From: Rhodococcus sp. ARC_M5
Lineage (GTDB): Bacteria > Actinomycetota > Actinomycetes > Mycobacteriales > Mycobacteriaceae
Length of the DNA: 64,000 bases
Reading direction: 5' to 3'
Assembly: GCF_022810405.1 (NCBI RefSeq)
Contig: NZ_JALGQE010000001.1
Location: 186,001-250,000 of the forward strand
The stretch's first letter is position 1. Each line of letters opens with the position of its first letter. The notes below the pieces were generated by a model, which was not told the origin of the DNA, did no database searches, and worked only from the letters and a program-made list of their open reading frames with translations. A program made the position numbers and the translations under genes. Below, in pieces: positions 43,336 through 51,652 of this stretch.

Positions 43336-44588
43336 GCACACCGGCCGAGCACCTGGCGGCCGTGGTCCGTGACGAGGGTCGCCGAGTTCTGGCGACCCTC
43401 GTGCGGATCACCGGCAGCCTTTCCGTCGCCGAAGACGCAGTCTCCGAAGCCGTGGTGGCAGCACTCGCCCACTGGCCTCGGTCGGGTGTCCCCGACAACC
43501 CACGCGCCTGGCTCACGACCGTGGCTCGCAACAAGGCGCTCGACATCGTCAGACGAGAGGCCGGGCGCAGCGCCAAGGAACGGGAGGCAGCGAATCTAGC
43601 GCTGCTGAAACAGGATTGGAGTGAGAGCGATCAGAACTCGGTCGGCGACGACCTGCTGCGGTTGGTCTTCACCTGCTGCCACCCGACGCTCTCCGTCGAG
43701 GCGCAGGTGGCGCTGACCCTGCGCACCCTCTGTGGGCTCGCCACTGCCGACATCGCCCGCCTGATGCTCGTGCCGGAGGCCACCATGGCCAAACGGCTCA
43801 CGCGCGCGAAGAAGAAGATCGCCACCGCCAACATTCCGTACCGAGTACCGGATTCGGCGGAGTTGCCGCAACGACTCGAGGCGGTGGCCACCACGGTGTA
43901 TCTGCTCTTCACCGCCGGGCATCTCGGCGGCGAGACTCTGGTGCGACCTCAGCTGTGCGACGAAGCAATTCGGCTGGCCCGCCTGATGATCGACCTCATG
44001 CCGGACGAGCCGTCACTTCAGGGGCTGTTGGCGCTGATGTTGTTCACGGACTCGCGCCGAGCCACGAGGACCGACGGGGAGGGTGGCCTGGTCAGGCTCG
44101 AAGATCAGGACCGCTCTCGCTGGAACAGGGAGGCGATCGAGGAGGGCATGCAGTGGATGGACAGTGCGCTGCGGCGCAACGACACCCAACCCAGCCGGTA
44201 CACCATCCAGGCAGCCATCGCAGCATGTCACTCCGGCGCAGCGACGTACGCCGACACCGATTGGCCTCGGATAGTCGTGCTGTACGACGCGCTTGCGGTT
44301 GTGGAGAACACACCGATCGTGGCACTCAACCGAGGTGTTGCCATCGGTGAAAGCCAGGGTCCTGCCGCCGGGCTCGATGCACTCGACGCCATCGAGTCTC
44401 TGACCGGGCTTCATCTCTGGCATGCCTGTCGAGCTGTGATGCTCGATCGACTCGGCCGGGCGGAGGAGGCCAGAGCTGCGCGAAGAACCGCTCTGACTCT
44501 CGACCCATCGCCGGCAGAAAGGGCGTTCCTTCGAGCGCAACTCGACTCGCCTTCGCGCCCTGATCAGCACCGCGGCGAACAAATCTGA
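43332..44588 (+). CDS. ECF42-group RNA polymerase sigma factor with C-terminal extension
   Basis: A 418-residue sigma factor, far longer than a minimal ECF (~190). Region 2 (RITGSLSVAEDAVSEAVVAA and the DNA-melting area WLTTVARNKALDIVR) and region 4 (LRTLCGLATADIARLMLVPE, then MAKRLTRAKKKI) occupy the first ~180 residues. The remaining ~230 residues are a helical TPR-like/SnoaL-free extension: ALNRGVAIGESQGPAAGLDA, then HACRAVMLDRLGRAEEARAA. There is no anti-sigma gene; ECF42 members are thought to be controlled through this extension. Coupled to the DGPF gene upstream. Confidence 0.88.
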   Translation: MSTPAEHLAAVVRDEGRRVLATLVRITGSLSVAEDAVSEAVVAALAHWPRSGVPDNPRAWLTTVARNKALDIVRREAGRSAKEREAANLALLKQDWSESDQNSVGDDLLRLVFTCCHPTLSVEAQVALTLRTLCGLATADIARLMLVPEATMAKRLTRAKKKIATANIPYRVPDSAELPQRLEAVATTVYLLFTAGHLGGETLVRPQLCDEAIRLARLMIDLMPDEPSLQGLLALMLFTDSRRATRTDGEGGLVRLEDQDRSRWNREAIEEGMQWMDSALRRNDTQPSRYTIQAAIAACHSGAATYADTDWPRIVVLYDALAVVENTPIVALNRGVAIGESQGPAAGLDALDAIESLTGLHLWHACRAVMLDRLGRAEEARAARRTALTLDPSPAERAFLRAQLDSPSRPDQHRGEQI

Positions 44589-44638
44589 CGGCTCGTTGTC
44601 AGCGAAGACCAAGCCTGCTCACAGCTTCGCCGATCACC

Positions 44639-44740
44639 ATGGACCGCATGTTGACATTGGCGATACTCACCCTGCTGGTCATGGCCGTCTCCGGCGCAAC
44701 GGCGGCTCGCGCACCCCGGACGCTGGTCAGACTGCGTTAG
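44639..44740 (+). CDS. Possible 33-residue membrane/secreted peptide
   Basis: A short open frame, MDRMLTLAILTLLVMAVSGA followed by TAARAPRTLVRLR, that looks like one transmembrane helix or a signal peptide with a basic tail. It ends 4 bases into the convergent glpD stop region. No clear ribosome-binding site is visible, so it may be chance. It is the only plausible coding content of the 148-base gap. Confidence 0.25.
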   Translation: MDRMLTLAILTLLVMAVSGATAARAPRTLVRLR

Positions 44741-46467
44741 ATCGTTCGAACCGGCTCGAGGATTTCCTGTCGGGCCTCCGGCGCGACGACACGCAGGGCG
44801 TCCGCCGATGCGTCGTCGGGCTGACGCTGCGATTCGATTTCGGCCTCCACCCGGGCTCGGTAGGTCTCGACTTCGCGATCGACCATGGCCTCGTCCCACC
44901 CCAGGACCGGCGCGATCAACGCCGCCACCTGACCCGCGCAGTTCATCCCGCGATGCGAGTACTCGATGGAGATCCGGGTACGACGCGACAGCACGTCCTC
45001 GAGATGCAGCGCGCCCTCCGCCGCTGCGGCGTACACCACCTCCACCTGGAGGTATGCCGGCGCGTCGGTGAGTGGTTGCAGCAGTTCGGGTTTACCGTCG
45101 GCCATGGCCAGCACCTCGTCGATCAACGAACCGTATCGATCGAGCAGATGCGTTACCCGATGCGGATGCAGGTTGTACATCTCACCCAGGTGCGGTGCCT
45201 GATTGACCAGCGCGAAGTAGCCGTCGGCACCGACGAGGGGCACCTTCTCGGTGATCGAGGACGCCACCCGCACCGGGATGTCCTCCGCCGCCAGATCGAC
45301 GGCATCCTCGGCCATCACCCGATAGGTCGTGTACTTGCCGCCGGCGATGGCGATGAGTCCCGGCGCAACACGAGCGACCGCGTGCTCGCGCGAGAGCTTC
45401 GAGGTCTCGTCGCTCTCGCCGGCCAGCAGCGGGCGCAGACCCGCGTAGACACCGTCGATGTCCTCGTGGGTGAGCGGCGTGACGAGGACGCCGTTGACCT
45501 CGCCCAGGATGTAGTCGATGTCGGCCTTGGTCGCGGCCGGATGCGCGAGATCGAGATTCCAGTCGGTGTCGGTGGTGCCGATGATCCAGTGCGCACCCCA
45601 CGGGATGATGAAGAGTACGGATTTCTCGGTGCGCAGAATGATCGCGGCTTCGCTGACGATCCGATCCCGCGGCACCACGATGTGCACGCCCTTCGAGGCA
45701 CGTACCCGAAACCGTCCGCGCATGTTCGACAGCGACTGGATCTCGTCGGTCCAGACCCCGGTGGCGTTGATCACCACGTGTGCGCGCACGTCGGTCGTGG
45801 CACCGGTCTCCGAATCACGTACTCGCACACCCGATACCCGATCGGCCTCCCGCAGGAAACCGACCACCTGTGTCGACGTACGCACCACAGCGCCGTAGTG
45901 GGCGGCCGTTCTGGCAACGGTCATGGTGTGCCGGGCGTCGTCGACGACGGTGTCGTAGTACCGAATTCCGCCGATCAACGACTTACGCTTGATTCCGGGC
46001 GACATGCGCAGCGCGCCGGATCGCGTCAGGTGCTTCTGTTGCGGCACCGATTTGGCCCCGCCCATGCGGTCGTACAGGAAGATGCCCGCGGCGATGTAGG
46101 GCCGCTCCCACAACCGATGCGTCAACGGGAAGAGGAATTTCAGCGGCTTGACCAAGTGCGGCGCGAGCGTGGACAGGGAGAGTTCGCGTTCGTGCAGCGC
46201 CTCGCGCACGAGCCCGAACTCGAGCTGCTCGAGGTAGCGAAGCCCGCCGTGGAACATCTTGGACGAGCGAGACGACGTTCCCGACGCGTAGTCGCGGGCC
46301 TCGACCAGCGCCACCTTGAGTCCGCGCGTCGCCGCGTCGAGAGCCGCACCGGAGCCGACGACGCCACCGCCGATCACCACCACGTCGAACTGCTCGGTTC
46401 CGAGCTGGCCCCACGCCTCCACCCGCTGCTCGGGTCCGAGGAACTTCGTATTCGATCGGTTGCTCAT
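44737..46467 (-). CDS. glpD: Aerobic glycerol-3-phosphate dehydrogenase
   Basis: A 576-residue FAD enzyme at the inner face of the membrane that oxidises sn-glycerol-3-phosphate to dihydroxyacetone phosphate, feeding the quinone pool. The dinucleotide fold motif is VIGGGVVGSGAALDAATRG (31-49). The FAD/substrate loop is GTSSRSSKMFHGGLRYLEQ, and the C-terminal helical DAO_C domain covers about 440-560. GGGAG lies upstream of the ATG. It is the GlpD2 type by neighbourhood (Rv3302c near lpdA), but here an aminotransferase gene separates it from lpdA. Confidence 0.92.
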   Translation of the reverse strand: MSNRSNTKFLGPEQRVEAWGQLGTEQFDVVVIGGGVVGSGAALDAATRGLKVALVEARDYASGTSSRSSKMFHGGLRYLEQLEFGLVREALHERELSLSTLAPHLVKPLKFLFPLTHRLWERPYIAAGIFLYDRMGGAKSVPQQKHLTRSGALRMSPGIKRKSLIGGIRYYDTVVDDARHTMTVARTAAHYGAVVRTSTQVVGFLREADRVSGVRVRDSETGATTDVRAHVVINATGVWTDEIQSLSNMRGRFRVRASKGVHIVVPRDRIVSEAAIILRTEKSVLFIIPWGAHWIIGTTDTDWNLDLAHPAATKADIDYILGEVNGVLVTPLTHEDIDGVYAGLRPLLAGESDETSKLSREHAVARVAPGLIAIAGGKYTTYRVMAEDAVDLAAEDIPVRVASSITEKVPLVGADGYFALVNQAPHLGEMYNLHPHRVTHLLDRYGSLIDEVLAMADGKPELLQPLTDAPAYLQVEVVYAAAAEGALHLEDVLSRRTRISIEYSHRGMNCAGQVAALIAPVLGWDEAMVDREVETYRARVEAEIESQRQPDDASADALRVVAPEARQEILEPVRTI

Positions 46468-46586
46468 CTCGAACGCTCCCTCTCCTTCGAAAATCCTCGC
46501 GCAATGCGTGCATGTCAGGCTACCGCCCCAGGTCCTTCGGGCGCAGAACCTGCCGGGCCCGGATCGCGCGGGTCAGAGCATCCCGG

Positions 46587-47807
46587 TCAGAGCACTCGGG
46601 CCGAGGCCGAGTGCGCGGTGCCCAGTCGACGCACTGCTTCCTCCAGCACGGACGGTGTCGATCCGGCGAAGCTCAGCCGGAGCGAGTGACGGTACCGCGC
46701 GGCCGAAGCGAACGCACTGCCGGGCACGAAGGCCACTCCGTGGTCGAGCGCCGAATCGAGCAACTCGCTGCTGTCCGTCCCGTCCCGAAAGGAGGCCCAC
46801 GCGAACATCCCGCCTTCGGGGCGAGAGACGGTGAGCCGAGATCCGAACTCGGCGGCCAGAGCGGACGTCAATGCCGTTGCGCGACTGCCGTACTCACGCC
46901 GCAGAACGGTCAGGTGCGCATCGAGCCAGGTGGTGTCGGCGAGCATCTCCGCTGCCATCAACTGTGTCATCGAGGATCCACACAGATCCGCGCCTTGCTT
47001 GAGCAGTTCCACTGCCGCACAGACGCCGGGCGGGGCGACGAACCAGCCGACCCGGAGCGTCGGTGCCAGGATCTTCGACGCACTCGACAGTCGGATGACG
47101 CGGTCGCTGTGACACGCGATCGGCAGCGGTGGGGCCTCGATACCGGATTCAGTTGTGTCGAAACAGATCTCACCGTAGGGGTCGTCCTCGATCACCCAGA
47201 ATCCGTAGCGATCCGCCAGCGCCGCGAGGTGGCGTCGACGCTGCTCGCTCATCGTGACTCCGCGCGGATTGTGGAAGTTCGCGACGGTGTGCACCAGCGC
47301 GGGCCGCAGCCCCGCCGCCAGCCTGCGTTCGAGTTCCTCGGTGTCCATTCCGGTATCGGTGATGGGAATGGACTCGATGCGCGCTTCGGCGATCGAGAAG
47401 ACCTGCAGCGCACCGGTGTACGCGGGCTCGTCGACCACGACGGGAGCGCCCGGGTCGATCAGGGCCTGCGCGAGCAACGTCAGCGCCTGTTGCGAACCGT
47501 GCGTCACGATGACGGACTCGACCGGAACGGGGACTCCCCCGCGAGCGTGCGCTTCCCTGGCCGCAATGACGCTCCGCAGCGTGCGATGGCCGGATGTCTC
47601 GCAGTACTGCACCGCGTCGGGGCGGCGAACCACGGCCTCAGCGGCTGCGGCGATGCGGTCGATCGGTATCAGGTCGGTGGCCGGTAGACCTCCGGCCAGG
47701 CTGATGACATCGTCGCGTGCGGTGAGAGCGAGGAGGTCACGAATGGCCGAGCTGGTGAGCGATGCGGTGCGTCCGGCCAAGCCGGCGGGAAGATACGTGG
47801 AGGACAT
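46587..47807 (-). CDS. PLP-dependent aminotransferase (class I/II)
   Basis: A 406-residue fold-type-I aminotransferase of the 2-aminoadipate/MocR-like catalytic group, without a DNA-binding domain. It opens with a domain-swap segment and DVISLAGGLPATDLIP. Further motifs are the cofactor-binding VTHGSQQALTLLAQAL, FHNPRGVTMSEQRRR, the Asp in VIEDDPYGEICFD, and the Schiff-base lysine in SSASKILAPTLRVGW. The amino acid substrate is unknown. I chose ATG 47807 (CCGGAG upstream); the frame is open to 47906 across the hairpin that terminates lpdA. It is inserted between lpdA and glpD compared with M. tuberculosis. Confidence 0.85.
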   Translation of the reverse strand: MSSTYLPAGLAGRTASLTSSAIRDLLALTARDDVISLAGGLPATDLIPIDRIAAAAEAVVRRPDAVQYCETSGHRTLRSVIAAREAHARGGVPVPVESVIVTHGSQQALTLLAQALIDPGAPVVVDEPAYTGALQVFSIAEARIESIPITDTGMDTEELERRLAAGLRPALVHTVANFHNPRGVTMSEQRRRHLAALADRYGFWVIEDDPYGEICFDTTESGIEAPPLPIACHSDRVIRLSSASKILAPTLRVGWFVAPPGVCAAVELLKQGADLCGSSMTQLMAAEMLADTTWLDAHLTVLRREYGSRATALTSALAAEFGSRLTVSRPEGGMFAWASFRDGTDSSELLDSALDHGVAFVPGSAFASAARYRHSLRLSFAGSTPSVLEEAVRRLGTAHSASARVL

Positions 47808-47865
47808 GAGAGAGACTCCGGGGCAGCAGGAATGGGAGTACGGCCCGCGGATCCGCTGAGTCGAA

Positions 47866-47895
47866 GAAGGAGCGGACGGGTGTGTCCGCTCCTTC
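47866..47895 (-). terminator. Hairpin terminator after lpdA
   Basis: A 12-bp perfect stem GAAGGAGCGGAC / GTCCGCTCCTTC with a 6-base loop (47878-47883), 52 bases beyond the lpdA stop and upstream of the aminotransferase start. Confidence 0.65.
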
Positions 47896-47946
47896 GACTG
47901 TCTCACGTGCTACCGAAATATGAAACGCAGTTCTCGCATTGTGAGA

Positions 47947-49350
47947 TCAGTCCAGATCGTCGTGCGCCATCAGCTGACGCGCGGCCTCGATGACCGAACC
48001 GGACAGCGACGGGTACACCGAGAACGTGTTCGCCAGGTCGTTCACCGAGAGGTTGTTCTGCACGGCCATCGCGATGGGCAGGATCAGCTCCGACGCACTC
48101 GGGGCGACCACAACGCCACCGATGACGACGCCGGTGGCCGGGCGGCAGAAGATCTTCACGAAACCACGCTTGAGTCCACTCATCTTCGCTCGCGGATTTG
48201 TGGTCAGTGGCAGCATCACCACGCGCGCGGGTACATCACCGGCGTCGATCTTGGACTGCGCGACGCCGACCGACGCGATCTCGGGCCGAGTGAACACCGC
48301 CGAGGCCACGGTCTTGAGCTTGATCGGGCTGACGGCCTGGCCCAGTGCGTGATACATCGCAATACGTCCCTGCATCGCCGCGACCGAGGCCAGCGGCAGC
48401 AGACCGGTGCAGTCACCGGCTGCATAGATGCCCGCGACGGCAGTACGCGAGACGCGATCCACCCGCAGGTATCCGCCCTTGTCGAGTTCGATGCCGACGT
48501 TCTCGAGTCCCAGACCGGAGGTGTTGGGCACCGACCCGACGGTCATCAGCGCGTGACTGCCCTCGACGGTGCGGCCGTCCGAGAGCGTGACGAGAACACC
48601 GTTTTCGGTGCGGACCACGGAGTCGGCGCGGGCATGCTTGACGAGGGTGACGCCACGTTCGTTGAACGCGTCCTCGAGCACCAGCGCGGCATCCTCGTCC
48701 TCGTGCGGAAGGACGCGGTCGCGGCTCGAGACCGCGGTGACCTTGACGCCCATCTCGGTGTAGGCGGAGACGAACTCGGCACCGGTCACACCGGATCCGA
48801 CGACAACCAGGTGCTCGGGGAGGGCCTCGAGGTCGTAGAGCTGACGCCAGTTGAGGATGCGCTCGCCGTCGGGCTCGGCTCCCTTGACCACGCGGGGCCG
48901 GGCCCCGGTCGCGATGAGGACGACATCGGCGTCGAGGATGCGCTCTTCACCATCGGCGAGCACCGCCTTGATCTGGTGCGAGGCCATCCCCACGTGGGAG
49001 TCGATCATCTCGGCGCGCCCGGCCAGCAGCTGCACGCCGACGGACCTGACGCGCTGGGCGATGTCGGAGGACTGCGCCTGCGCGAGGCTCTTCACTCGGT
49101 CGTGAATCTTCGGCAGCGCCACGGCGGCCTGCGACGGATCGAGGGAGATGCCGAGGTCACTGGCTCGACGCATCTCGGTGCGAATGCCGGTCGACGCGAT
49201 GAACGTCTTCGACGGCACGCAGTCCCAGAGAACGCAGGCACCGCCGATACCGTCGGAATCGACGAGCGTCACCTCTCCGCCGTGCTGTGCGGCAACCAAC
49301 GCTGCTTCGTACCCTGCCGGACCACCACCGATGATCACAATCCGGGTCAT
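47947..49350 (-). CDS. lpdA: Flavoprotein disulfide reductase / NAD(P)H quinone reductase LpdA
   Basis: A 467-residue flavoprotein of the pyridine nucleotide-disulfide reductase family, very close in sequence to M. tuberculosis LpdA (Rv3303c). That enzyme is not a lipoamide dehydrogenase but a quinone reductase that helps against oxidative stress. FAD fold: VIIGGGPAGYEAALVA (5-20). Redox cysteines C39 and C44 lie in GACVLWDCVPSKTF. The NAD(P)H fold is VVVGSGVTGAEFVSAY, and the C-terminal interface domain is present. The ATG is preceded by GAGGATCA. A strong hairpin follows the gene. Confidence 0.9.
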   Translation of the reverse strand: MTRIVIIGGGPAGYEAALVAAQHGGEVTLVDSDGIGGACVLWDCVPSKTFIASTGIRTEMRRASDLGISLDPSQAAVALPKIHDRVKSLAQAQSSDIAQRVRSVGVQLLAGRAEMIDSHVGMASHQIKAVLADGEERILDADVVLIATGARPRVVKGAEPDGERILNWRQLYDLEALPEHLVVVGSGVTGAEFVSAYTEMGVKVTAVSSRDRVLPHEDEDAALVLEDAFNERGVTLVKHARADSVVRTENGVLVTLSDGRTVEGSHALMTVGSVPNTSGLGLENVGIELDKGGYLRVDRVSRTAVAGIYAAGDCTGLLPLASVAAMQGRIAMYHALGQAVSPIKLKTVASAVFTRPEIASVGVAQSKIDAGDVPARVVMLPLTTNPRAKMSGLKRGFVKIFCRPATGVVIGGVVVAPSASELILPIAMAVQNNLSVNDLANTFSVYPSLSGSVIEAARQLMAHDDLD

Positions 49351-49518
49351 TGATCCTCTTCTCGCATGCTCGAAATCTCTCGCTGTGTCGCGTCAACGGT
49401 ATTCCAGAGGCTGCCCCCGCGCGTCGGTAGGGCTGGCTTCGTTCGCCCGACAGGAGGTCGGACCTGGGGCGACGCACCGAAACACGACCACGAGGCGTCA
49501 GTGGGCACCGATACGGTT

Positions 49519-49524
49519 TAGGCT
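49519..49524 (+). promoter_or_regulatory. -10 element for leaderless cyclotransferase gene
   Basis: TAGGCT ends 7 bases before the GTG at 49532 with no ribosome-binding site in between. Confidence 0.5.
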
Positions 49525-49531
49525 GGCCGAC

Positions 49532-49996
49532 GTGCCAATTTATGCCGCCTACGGATCGAACATGCATCCGGAGCAGATGTTGCAGCGATGCCCACACTCG
49601 CCCCTGTCGGGAACCGGGTGGCTGCACGGATGGCGGTTGACCTTCGGCGGCGGCGACATCGGCTGGGAAGGCGCGCTGGCCACGGTCGTGGAGGATCCCG
49701 ACTCACAGGTCTTCGTCGTGCTCTACGACGTATCCGAGGAGGACGAGGAGAGCCTGGATCGCTGGGAGGGCTCCGAACTCGGCATTCATCGCAAGATCCG
49801 GCTGCGCATCGAGACCGGCCGGGAGCCGGTGCTCGCGTGGATGTACGTGCTCGACGCCTACGAGGGTGGCCTGCCGTCCGCGCGTTACCTCGGCGTCATG
49901 GCAGAGGCAGCCGAAATCGCCGGTGCCCCAGCCGAATACGTGCGAGACCTACGAACCCGCAACAGCCGCAACGTCGGTCCCGGTACCGCCTCGTAG
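49532..49996 (+). CDS. Gamma-glutamylcyclotransferase-fold protein (Rv3304-like)
   Basis: A 154-residue BtrG/GGCT-like protein. The substrate loop YAAYGSNM (3-10) is at the N-terminus, and the candidate catalytic Glu lies in DRWEGSELG. The family releases 5-oxoproline from gamma-glutamyl amines or peptides; the substrate here is unknown. Its position after lpdA matches Rv3304 in M. tuberculosis. The start GTG 49532 is fixed by a TAGGCT promoter hexamer 7 bases upstream; the longer frame runs back through lpdA antisense. A hairpin overlaps its stop codon. Confidence 0.82.
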   Translation: MPIYAAYGSNMHPEQMLQRCPHSPLSGTGWLHGWRLTFGGGDIGWEGALATVVEDPDSQVFVVLYDVSEEDEESLDRWEGSELGIHRKIRLRIETGREPVLAWMYVLDAYEGGLPSARYLGVMAEAAEIAGAPAEYVRDLRTRNSRNVGPGTAS

Positions 49997-50008
49997 CCGG
50001 CGGTACCG
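49981..50008. terminator. Bidirectional hairpin terminator over a stop codon
   Basis: A perfect 10-bp stem CGGTACCGCC / GGCGGTACCG with an 8-base loop TCGTAGCC that contains the TAG stop of the cyclotransferase gene. It sits between convergent genes and can serve both. Confidence 0.65.
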
Positions 50009-50009
50009 C

Positions 50010-50474
50010 TCAGAAGTAGTTCTTCATGACCGACGCCACCCACGTCGGCTCGGCCACGTCCTCACGCGCCGGGACCATGGACTGCAGGAACGGCTTGACG
50101 TCGAACACCGGTGAGCCGTCGATCGCGTCGAGACCTCGGACTCGGATGCGCAATCCGTCCACGTCGACGATCTGGCACCGCGACACCCCGAGATGATTGG
50201 GCCGGTCCTTGACCCGTTGAGCGAGGACGCCCACCCGAGGAAGCGTCGTGTCGCCACGAGGGTGGCGCGAGCCGGTGGTCGTCGCGGCCGGATCACACAG
50301 GTGGAAGCCGTAGACCACCTCGAGGTGGGAGAACTCGGCGAGACCGAGGGTCGCGTCGACGTCGAGCACACTCTCGTCGAGGTCGATGACGGACTCGACC
50401 GCTCCCCAGTTGTCGTCCACCACCTCGTCCCGATCGGATCGAACCATCCCGATCGGCGACACGTCGAAGGCCAT
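50010..50474 (-). CDS. TrmO-family tRNA N6-methyladenosine methyltransferase-like protein
   Basis: A 154-residue TsaA/TrmO-like beta-barrel protein. TrmO uses SAM to methylate t6A37 of tRNA-Thr. Signatures are an N-terminal SPIGMVRSDRDE, EFSHLEVVYGFH, and RVGVLAQRVKDRPNHLGVSR, then DGSPVFDVKPFL, the usual order in the family. The start ATG 50474 is preceded by GGGGACGAG; the open frame further upstream overlaps the amidohydrolase gene. It is 14 bases downstream of amiA on the same strand and probably cotranscribed. Confidence 0.78.
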   Translation of the reverse strand: MAFDVSPIGMVRSDRDEVVDDNWGAVESVIDLDESVLDVDATLGLAEFSHLEVVYGFHLCDPAATTTGSRHPRGDTTLPRVGVLAQRVKDRPNHLGVSRCQIVDVDGLRIRVRGLDAIDGSPVFDVKPFLQSMVPAREDVAEPTWVASVMKNYF

Positions 50475-50488
50475 CTCGTCCCCTGCCT

Positions 50489-51652
50489 CTAGTTCGGATC
50501 CAGCGCGATGCCGGTCATCACCTTCACGCCCACCGCCAGTGCTCGTTCGTCGAGATCGAAGGTGGGTTGGTGGATGTCGAGTTGCGGGCCGGTGCCCGGC
50601 CACACACCGAGTCGAGCCATCGCGCCCGGCACTCGTTCGAGGTACCACGAGAAATCCTCGCCGCCGCCGGACTGGGCGGTATCGGCCAGCGCGTCGGGTC
50701 CGACCCTGCCGATCGCCTTCTCGAACGTGTGCGTGGACGCCGGATCGTTGACCACCGGAGGCACGCCGCGACGGTAGTGCAGCTCGAAGCGGACACCTGT
50801 CGGTGCGAGCAATCCGGTGACGATCTCGCGGACCAGCGGTTCGAGCAATGCCCAGGTCTCGTGGTCGCCGGTGCGGACGGTGCCGGTCAGCATGCCGGTC
50901 TGCGGAATGGCGTTGGGGGCCTGGCCCGCGACCACCGCTCCCCACACCATGACCGTGCTGGTCCGCGGGTCGACACGCCTGCTCAACATTCCGGGTAGGC
51001 CGGTGATGACGGTGCCCAATGCATAGATGAGATCGGTGGTCAGGTGCGGCCGAGACGTGTGTCCGCCGGGTGAATCCAGGCGCAGCTCGACGGTGTCGGC
51101 AGCAGAGGTGATCGCGCCCAGGCGCACGCCGACCTGCCCCACTTCGAGCCGCGGATCACAGTGCAGCGCAAAGATCTTGGTGACGCCGTCGAGCGCTCCC
51201 GCGGCCACCGCGTCGAGGGCACCGCCCGGCATGACCTCCTCGGCGGGCTGAAAGATCAGGCGTACCCCGTGCTGCAGGTCCGGCAGCGACGCCAGCGCCA
51301 GCCCGGTCGCGAGCAGCACCGTGGTGTGTGCGTCGTGCCCACAGGCGTGCGACACCCCCGGCACGGTCGACGAGTACTCCGCGCCGGTGTTCTCCTGCAG
51401 CGGCAGGGCGTCCATGTCCGCCCGCAACGCCACCCGGGGACCGTCGGGTCCGATGTCGCAGATCAAGCCGGTTCCGCCGGGGAGCGGCTTGGGCGACAGA
51501 CCTGCTGCTTCGAGATGCTCCATCACGAACGCGGTGGTACCGAATTCGCGTCGAGCAAGTTCCGGATTGGCGTGAATGTGCCGACGCCACAGCGACAGAT
51601 CTGCCGTGTGCGCGTGAATCCACCGATCGATCGCGTCTTCGCGGATACTCAC
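50489..51652 (-). CDS. M20-family amidohydrolase (AmiA1-like)
   Basis: A 387-residue M20D peptidase/amidohydrolase. Metal-site motifs are ALRADMDALPLQE (Asp), VSHACGHDAHTTVLL (Cys, His, Asp), FQPAEEVMPGGA (Glu pair) and the late His in DIHQPTFDLD. Relatives hydrolyse N-acyl or N-carbamoyl amino acids. The GTG at 51652 overlaps the stop of the upstream paralogue (GTGA). This is the Rv3305c-Rv3306c tandem of M. tuberculosis (amiA1-amiB1), for which the physiological substrate is not settled. Confidence 0.87.
   Translation of the reverse strand: MSIREDAIDRWIHAHTADLSLWRRHIHANPELARREFGTTAFVMEHLEAAGLSPKPLPGGTGLICDIGPDGPRVALRADMDALPLQENTGAEYSSTVPGVSHACGHDAHTTVLLATGLALASLPDLQHGVRLIFQPAEEVMPGGALDAVAAGALDGVTKIFALHCDPRLEVGQVGVRLGAITSAADTVELRLDSPGGHTSRPHLTTDLIYALGTVITGLPGMLSRRVDPRTSTVMVWGAVVAGQAPNAIPQTGMLTGTVRTGDHETWALLEPLVREIVTGLLAPTGVRFELHYRRGVPPVVNDPASTHTFEKAIGRVGPDALADTAQSGGGEDFSWYLERVPGAMARLGVWPGTGPQLDIHQPTFDLDERALAVGVKVMTGIALDPN

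Noticed and set aside
44596-46689. 697-codon plus-strand open frame opposite glpD
   Set aside because: It is the antisense shadow of a well-conserved FAD enzyme in a high-G+C genome; no ribosome-binding site or motif supports it.
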